Shown here: positions 59,269-64,000 of the stretch, in pieces
How positions within the stretch are numbered: the stretch's first letter is position 1
Layout of the letters: the number at the start of each line of letters is the position of its first letter
Origin: Chloroflexota bacterium
Lineage (GTDB): Bacteria; Chloroflexota; Dehalococcoidia; Lucifugimonadales; UBA3495
Direction: 5' to 3'
Assembly (NCBI GenBank): GCA_028875055.1
Contig: JAPPGG010000045.1
Location: 1-64,000 of the forward strand
Length of the DNA: 64,000 bases
Notes under the pieces: model-generated
What the model was told of the DNA's origin: nothing
What the model saw: only the letters and a program-made list of their open reading frames with translations
The model's database searches: none
Made by a program: the position numbers and the translations under genes

Positions 59269-60962
59269 CGGGCGGATTTCCATTTAATGGCACAAATGGC
59301 GACGGGTTCCTGCCACACTCGGCTCCCTTCGGGATGGTTGTGGGAGGTTCCCTTTCCGACGGGGTGGAAATCCGGCTGCATCCTTCGGGCAGCACGCTGA
59401 TAGAAGACGTAAAGGTTGGCACCTTTGTCACCATCCAGGGGAAGCGATACCGGTTTTTCGGTGTCATTACCGACCTGGAGCTTTCCACTTCCGACTCTGG
59501 CATTCGTCATTCACCGCCTGAAAGCGACGACCCCATGCTGCTGGAGGTCCTGTCCGGCACGATGGCCTACGGAGTGGTCTCGGTAATGCCAAGCCTTGCC
59601 CTGCCGCTGGCCGGGGACGGAGGGGAAGGACCGGCAGCGGCCAAGACCGTGCCCTCCCATTTTTCCCCCTCCTATCCTGCTACGGAGGACGACGTCGCGT
59701 CGGTTTTTGGGCGCGAGGACAACCAGCACTTCTGGATTGGGAGCCCCCTGGACATGGATACCCGGGTTTGCCTGGACCTGGACAACCTGGTCCGGCGTTC
59801 CTTTGGCGTATTTGGCAAGAGCGGGACAGGCAAGACCTTCCTCACCCGCCTGCTCCTTGTGGGCATCCTTCAGGGCGGGACCGCATCGTCGCTCATATTC
59901 GATATGCACAGTGAATACGGGTGGAGCGGCCAGGACACGGACCGCAACCGCCACGTCAAGGGGCTGAAGCAGCTTTTCCCCTCTTATGTCTCAACCTTCA
60001 CTCTCGATGCGGAAAGCTCACGGCGCCGCGGTTCTTCGGCCGATGAAATCGTCTCCATTGGCTACGGCGAAATTGAACCTGAGGACATCGAACTGCTCAA
60101 GGACAATCTGAGCCTGTCCGACGTGGCTTCGGCGGCGTGCTTCAACCTGCAACAGCGGTTCGGCGGCAACTGGATGAGCGAGTTTCTCGCCCGGCAGGGG
60201 CCGGAAACAGGAGACCTGGCCGATGACCTGGGAGTCAATCGGGCAGCGCTGGGGGCCCTGCACAACCGCCTCTCGCGATTCCGGCGATATCCCTTCCTGG
60301 AGGAGGGCAACCGTCACAACGCAGCCGCCAGGATAATTGAGCACCTGGAGCGAGGCAAGCACGTAGTCCTGGAATTTGGACGCTACGGCAGGGACCTCAA
60401 TGCTTATATCCTGGTCAGCAACCTGTTGACGCGACGCATTCACGAGCGGTACGTGGAGCTGAAAGAGGAAGCCGAGGGTGGACAGGGCAAAGACCCGCGG
60501 CCCCTGGTGATAGTAATTGAGGAGGCCCACAGGTTCCTAAATCCCGCCATTTCTTCTCAGACCCCCTTCGCCAATATTGCCAGGGAATTGCGCAAGTACA
60601 ACGTTACCCTGATGATTATTGACCAGCGGCCCGGCGGCATTGATTCGGAGGTTATGAGCCAGCTGGGTACCAGGTTTACCTGCGCGCTGGACAACGAAAG
60701 GGATATTGACTCGGTGCTGGCCGGCGCAGCCGGCGGCAGGCAATTGCGAGTAGTATTGTCCAGGCTGGAAGAAAAACAGCAGGCCCTGGTCTTCGGCCAC
60801 GCTGTTCCAATGCCGGTGGTAATACACACGCGGGAATATGGCACGCCCGAGTCCTATGCCAGCCTGACAGGGAACGTAAACCTGGCGCCCTTTGAAGATA
60901 CCAGGCCCGGCGAATCTGACGCCGAGAGGCTCGAACGTCAGATTGACGAGTTATTCAGCTAG
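59265..60962 (+). CDS. HerA/DUF87-type hexameric ATPase
   Basis: This 565-residue ATPase has an N-terminal HAS barrel (FGMVVGGSLSDGVEIRLHP), Walker A FGKSGTGKTF near residues 184-193, SLIFDMHSEYGWSG, Walker B LVIVIEEAHRFLNP, sensor region NVTLMIIDQRPGGID and an arginine-finger candidate in ALDNERDID. HerA proteins are hexameric DNA translocases, working in archaea with NurA in end resection. In bacteria the family also occurs in defence and DNA-processing operons. It is translationally coupled to the small HAS-barrel gene. No nuclease gene is in the window. Confidence 0.88.
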   Translation: MTGGFPFNGTNGDGFLPHSAPFGMVVGGSLSDGVEIRLHPSGSTLIEDVKVGTFVTIQGKRYRFFGVITDLELSTSDSGIRHSPPESDDPMLLEVLSGTMAYGVVSVMPSLALPLAGDGGEGPAAAKTVPSHFSPSYPATEDDVASVFGREDNQHFWIGSPLDMDTRVCLDLDNLVRRSFGVFGKSGTGKTFLTRLLLVGILQGGTASSLIFDMHSEYGWSGQDTDRNRHVKGLKQLFPSYVSTFTLDAESSRRRGSSADEIVSIGYGEIEPEDIELLKDNLSLSDVASAACFNLQQRFGGNWMSEFLARQGPETGDLADDLGVNRAALGALHNRLSRFRRYPFLEEGNRHNAAARIIEHLERGKHVVLEFGRYGRDLNAYILVSNLLTRRIHERYVELKEEAEGGQGKDPRPLVIVIEEAHRFLNPAISSQTPFANIARELRKYNVTLMIIDQRPGGIDSEVMSQLGTRFTCALDNERDIDSVLAGAAGGRQLRVVLSRLEEKQQALVFGHAVPMPVVIHTREYGTPESYASLTGNVNLAPFEDTRPGESDAERLERQIDELFS

Positions 60963-61096
60963 AGACATTCATTGCTGATCCCGATACCTGAATCCTCGGG
61001 GGTCCGTTCATTGGGAGCTCGCGTTAAGGTGAATTCCAGCCCGGATAGCCACATGTCGGGCAGTTCACCGATCCTGTTTCCAAGTCGATTGCAAGA

Positions 61097-61933
61097 ATGA
61101 TCGTCCTGACGAGCAACAACGCCACGACATCATATGTCCGTTCTAGTCCCCGTCCACTGGGGCTGGTACCCACCATGGGGGCTTTGCACGAAGGGCATCT
61201 GGCGCTGGTGCGGCGGGCGCGGAGGGAGAATACTTCCGTGGCCGCTTCCATCTTCGTGAACCCCACGCAGTTTGGCCCACAGGAGGACCTGGCCACCTAC
61301 CCGCGGGACATGGACCGAGACCTGGCGTTGCTTGAGTCGGAAGGCGTGGACCTGGTTTACGCCCCGGCACCGGAGGAAGTTTACCCCCCGGGCTTCGATA
61401 CGTGGGTAGATCCGGGAGCCATGGGCCAGAGGCTTGAGGGCGCGGTCCGTCCGGGGCATTTTCGTGGTGTTGCTACCGTAGTAACCAAGCTATTGAGTGT
61501 AATCAAGCCGGAGAGGGCCTACTTCGGTCAAAAGGACGGGCAGCAGCTCGCGGTCATACGACAACTGGAACGCGACCTGAACCTGGGTGTGGAGATCGTA
61601 GCGGTGCCAACGGTACGGGACTCCGATGGCCTGGCACTAAGCAGTCGAAACGCCTACCTGACCCCTGAGCAACGCAGGGCGGCGCCGGTGATTTACCGGG
61701 CCCTGACGCGGGCAAGACAGCTTTGGGACGAGGGAGAACGCGATGCAGCCGTCCTGAGAGCGGCCGCCCACGGGCTTCTGAAGGCGGAACCATTGCTGAA
61801 GGAGATAGACTACGTCAGCATAGCCGACGCTGACACCCTGGAAGAACTGAGCCGGATTGAGGGCCCTGCCGTGGTATCCACGGCGGCAAGGCTCGGCGGA
61901 ACCCGGCTTATTGACAATGTGCTGCTGGGGTAA
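61097..61933 (+). CDS. panC: Pantothenate synthetase
   Basis: This 278-residue enzyme joins pantoate and beta-alanine with ATP. It has VPTMGALHEGHLALVRRA (the nucleotide-binding HxGH), SIFVNPTQFGPQEDLATYPRD, FRGVATVVTKLLSVIKPERAYFGQKDGQQ and the KMSKS-like region DSDGLALSSRNAYL. It completes the last step of a pathway that also needs PanE at 22929. The length is normal. It lies 134 bases after the HerA-like gene. Confidence 0.97.
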   Translation: MIVLTSNNATTSYVRSSPRPLGLVPTMGALHEGHLALVRRARRENTSVAASIFVNPTQFGPQEDLATYPRDMDRDLALLESEGVDLVYAPAPEEVYPPGFDTWVDPGAMGQRLEGAVRPGHFRGVATVVTKLLSVIKPERAYFGQKDGQQLAVIRQLERDLNLGVEIVAVPTVRDSDGLALSSRNAYLTPEQRRAAPVIYRALTRARQLWDEGERDAAVLRAAAHGLLKAEPLLKEIDYVSIADADTLEELSRIEGPAVVSTAARLGGTRLIDNVLLG

Positions 61934-61966
61934 GTCGGCATCCCCTGCATTCCGGAGCCCGCAGTC

Positions 61967-62965
61967 TTACTCCTGCACCAGCTCCCTGACGGTTTCAGTC
62001 ATAGCGGCCAGGACCTTCTCCCAGTCTCCAACAACGCCGTAGCGGGCTTCCCGGAATATATTGGCTTCGGCATCTTTGTTGATGGCCACGATAGCCTTGG
62101 AACCCGAACAACCGGCCATGTGCTGGCTTGCGCCGGAAATGGCGATTGTAATGTACAGGTCCGGGGTAATGGTCTTGCCCGTAAGGCCAACCTGGTAGCT
62201 GGCCGGGACCCAGCCCGAGTCCACCGCGGCCCTGGACGCACCCACAGCGCCGCCCAGCAATTTCGCCAGTTCCTCCAGCTTGGCAAAGGGCTCGGGGCCA
62301 CCCAAACCGCGCCCGCCGGAAACAACGATGCTGGCATCTTCCAGCTTTACGCCCTCGGCCTCTTCCTTGACTACTTCTATGACCCGGCTTCGGACCATGG
62401 ATTCATCCAGGTCAACTGGAAAGGAAACCACCTCTCCCTGCCGAGACTGATCAGGCTCCAGCGGTACATAGACCTTGGGGCGCACGGCCGCCACCTGGGG
62501 AGACTGGTTGCAGCTGACCACCGCCACAGCGTTGCCACCGTAAACGGGCCGGTTGGCCAGCAGGGTGCCCGTTGCCGTGTCAACGGAAACCTCCAGGCAG
62601 TCCTGGGCCAGACCTACCCCCAGCCTGAAGGCCAGCCGGGGCGCTACCTCACGACCCTGGTTCGTGCGGGCGACCAGGACAATGGCGGGGCCCGTTTCCC
62701 TGCACAGGATGTCGGCAGCCGCCAGGTAGAGCTCAACCTGGAATTCCGCCAGCAACGGGCTGGTGACCGAATAAACCCGGTCGGCGCCCTGGGCAACAGC
62801 CTGCCGGGCAGGAGCGTCAACGGCGCTGCCAAACACCGCAACGGCCAGTTCCTGACCCAGGTCGTCAGCTATTTTGCGGCCCGCGGCCAGGATTTCCTGG
62901 GATGCCAGGCTAAGCTCGTCGGCCTGGGTTTCTCCAATTATCAGGACGCCATTGCCCTCCGCCAT
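61967..62965 (-). CDS. etfA: Electron transfer flavoprotein subunit alpha
   Basis: This 332-residue protein has the C-terminal FAD domain of Etf[71 protein letters not shown] and the final [10 protein letters not shown]. With EtfB it carries electrons from acyl-CoA, amine and similar dehydrogenases to a membrane quinone reductase. GGAGG five bases before the ATG at 62965 sets the start. It follows etfB by 84 bases. Confidence 0.97.
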   Translation of the reverse strand: MAEGNGVLIIGETQADELSLASQEILAAGRKIADDLGQELAVAVFGSAVDAPARQAVAQGADRVYSVTSPLLAEFQVELYLAAADILCRETGPAIVLVARTNQGREVAPRLAFRLGVGLAQDCLEVSVDTATGTLLANRPVYGGNAVAVVSCNQSPQVAAVRPKVYVPLEPDQSRQGEVVSFPVDLDESMVRSRVIEVVKEEAEGVKLEDASIVVSGGRGLGGPEPFAKLEELAKLLGGAVGASRAAVDSGWVPASYQVGLTGKTITPDLYITIAISGASQHMAGCSGSKAIVAINKDAEANIFREARYGVVGDWEKVLAAMTETVRELVQE

Positions 62966-63049
62966 GAGGACCTCCATCAGTTTTGTCTGTAACCAGGGAG
63001 CAGGATAAGCTCCCTTTAAATTAAGGTTCTTGCTGCTTGCGGGTATTGA

Positions 63050-63853
63050 TCAGAAGAACTTTTCCTCTCTCAGCTTGAGGGCCAGCTTCCGGCCCGCATC
63101 CTGTTCATCGTCGCCTTCAATAATCTCGCATTCAGTGTTGCTGACCGGCACAAACAGGTCGTGCAGGGTAAGCCTTGGCTCCAGTTCGCCGCCGTCCATT
63201 TCCAGGTCCGAGGCGCTCCAGATGGTAGGCCGTTTCCGGGTTGCCGCCATTATGCCCCTCAGTGTGGGGTAGCGGGGCTGACCCAACTCGTTGCTGACCG
63301 TCACCAGGGCAGGGAGCGAGGCCTCCACAACCTCGTATCCGTCGGGGATGAGACGCTCTACAACCACCTTGTCATCCTTGAGTTCCACCTTCTTGCCCAG
63401 GGCGACGCAAGAAACATCCAGCAGTTCGGCGACACCCAGCGGCACCTGGGCGTTGTCCCAGTCTGAAGCCTGCCTGCCGCAGATAATCAGGTCAAAGCCG
63501 CCCAGCTTCCGAATGGCGGAGGCCAGCAACTGCGCCGTCTGAAAACTGTCCACCGGATTTCCGAAACTTTCGTCCTGGAGCAGGACCAGTTCGTCCGCGC
63601 CCATGGAAAGGGGTTTCTTCATCACGTCCAGGGCAAACTCTGCGCCAGACGAGATGACGGTGACGGTCACATCCTGCTGAGAGTCCTTAATCTGGAGTGC
63701 GGCTTCCACCGCGTTCTCGTCAAATCCATTAACCACGGGGGGAATGTTTGGGGGGGTAAAGACCCGCTTGGCGTTGGCGTCGATTTGAAAGGCGGCCATA
63801 GGCATTTCAGGGTCTATGACCTGCTTGGCCAGTACGGCAATCTTGGCTGGCAT
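63050..63853 (-). CDS. etfB: Electron transfer flavoprotein subunit beta
   Basis: This 267-residue protein is EtfB: IAVLAKQVIDPEMPMAAFQID, NGFDENAVEAALQIKD, LICGRQASDWDNAQVPLGVAELL and LPALVTVSNELGQPRYPTLRGIMAA. It binds AMP and part of the FAD site together with EtfA, the next gene. GAGGAA lies upstream of the ATG. A TTGACA is read on the minus strand at 63920-63925 but has no good -10 partner. The remaining 147 bases to the window end hold no recognised gene. Confidence 0.97.
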   Translation of the reverse strand: MPAKIAVLAKQVIDPEMPMAAFQIDANAKRVFTPPNIPPVVNGFDENAVEAALQIKDSQQDVTVTVISSGAEFALDVMKKPLSMGADELVLLQDESFGNPVDSFQTAQLLASAIRKLGGFDLIICGRQASDWDNAQVPLGVAELLDVSCVALGKKVELKDDKVVVERLIPDGYEVVEASLPALVTVSNELGQPRYPTLRGIMAATRKRPTIWSASDLEMDGGELEPRLTLHDLFVPVSNTECEIIEGDDEQDAGRKLALKLREEKFF

Positions 63854-64000
63854 TTCTAATTCCTCGCGGGAAAATCAGCTATAAAAACCTTGTGAAATGT
63901 ATCACCAACGGCCTTGAAGTGTCAATTGAGACTGGCGGTCAATCGTGCATCCGGAAAAGGCGCGGGCAAGGACCAGGGAGGTTCAAAGGCGAGCAGCCCC

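Noticed and set aside
63920-63925. TTGACA as the etfB promoter
   Set aside because: No acceptable -10 hexamer lies 16-18 bases downstream, so the match may be chance.

Overview
The window is high-GC bacterial chromosomal DNA with tightly packed genes on both strands. The gene content points to a Chloroflexota of the Dehalococcoidia/SAR202 kind: a flavin Baeyer-Villiger monooxygenase, several alpha/beta hydrolases, paired CaiB-type CoA transferases, MmgE/PrpD, LLM oxidoreductase, three carboxymuconolactone-decarboxylase-fold proteins, paralogous amidohydrolases, EtfAB, an MqnA-type futalosine-pathway protein and a caa3-type oxidase. This placement is inferred from gene content; no rRNA is present to confirm it.

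Layout. 0-8.9 kb: end of a type I polyketide synthase broken in its DH domain, a cytochrome c lipoprotein, the monooxygenase, an NCS2-type permease with an extra C-terminal domain and a hydrolase. 9-20 kb: a B12-binding/radical-SAM-like protein without cluster cysteines, two tandem amidohydrolases, an aldolase/dehydrogenase fusion, two tandem NHL beta-propellers, two hydrolases and a TIM-barrel isomerase. 20-29.3 kb: an operon of PanE, a large lipoprotein and a tyrosine phosphatase; a Zn-ribbon/OB protein, an SDR and a CMD protein; MetF-like and MqnA-like genes; then tRNA-Ala, tRNA-Arg and tRNA-Trp. 29.4-37.5 kb: an S9 peptidase, a membrane protein, two CoA transferases, an esterase, a divergent kinase-fold protein and a DUF952 protein. 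37.6-48.4 kb: the cytochrome oxidase genes (ctaA, ctaB, then ctaC-ctaD-ctaE-subunit IV/cytochrome c), an ABC exporter and two lipoproteins. 49-64 kb: catabolic enzymes, a Zn-ribbon protein, ferritin, a cupin, a HerA-like ATPase pair, PanC and EtfAB.

How the genes work together. The oxidase cluster contains heme A synthesis (CtaA, CtaB) and the oxidase subunits, with cytochrome c domains fused to both subunit II and subunit IV, so electron entry is built into the complex. EtfAB would pass electrons from acyl-CoA or amine dehydrogenases towards a quinone pool; MqnA suggests that quinone is menaquinone made by the futalosine route. The CoA transferases, hydrolases, SDRs and FAD/F420 enzymes suggest breakdown of varied organic compounds.

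The most unusual content is small mobile DNA. A 508-bp element (48420-48927) has perfect 24-bp terminal inverted repeats, a perfect 8-bp target duplication and one gene, for a Cys-rich 151-residue protein unlike a full transposase; it sits directly upstream of a lipoprotein start codon. A dispersed non-coding family with CAGGGCAATCGCG-type ends occurs in at least four and probably five copies, three of them with exact 10-bp target duplications. A separate 143-bp element has a 9-bp duplication and a 28-bp palindromic core.
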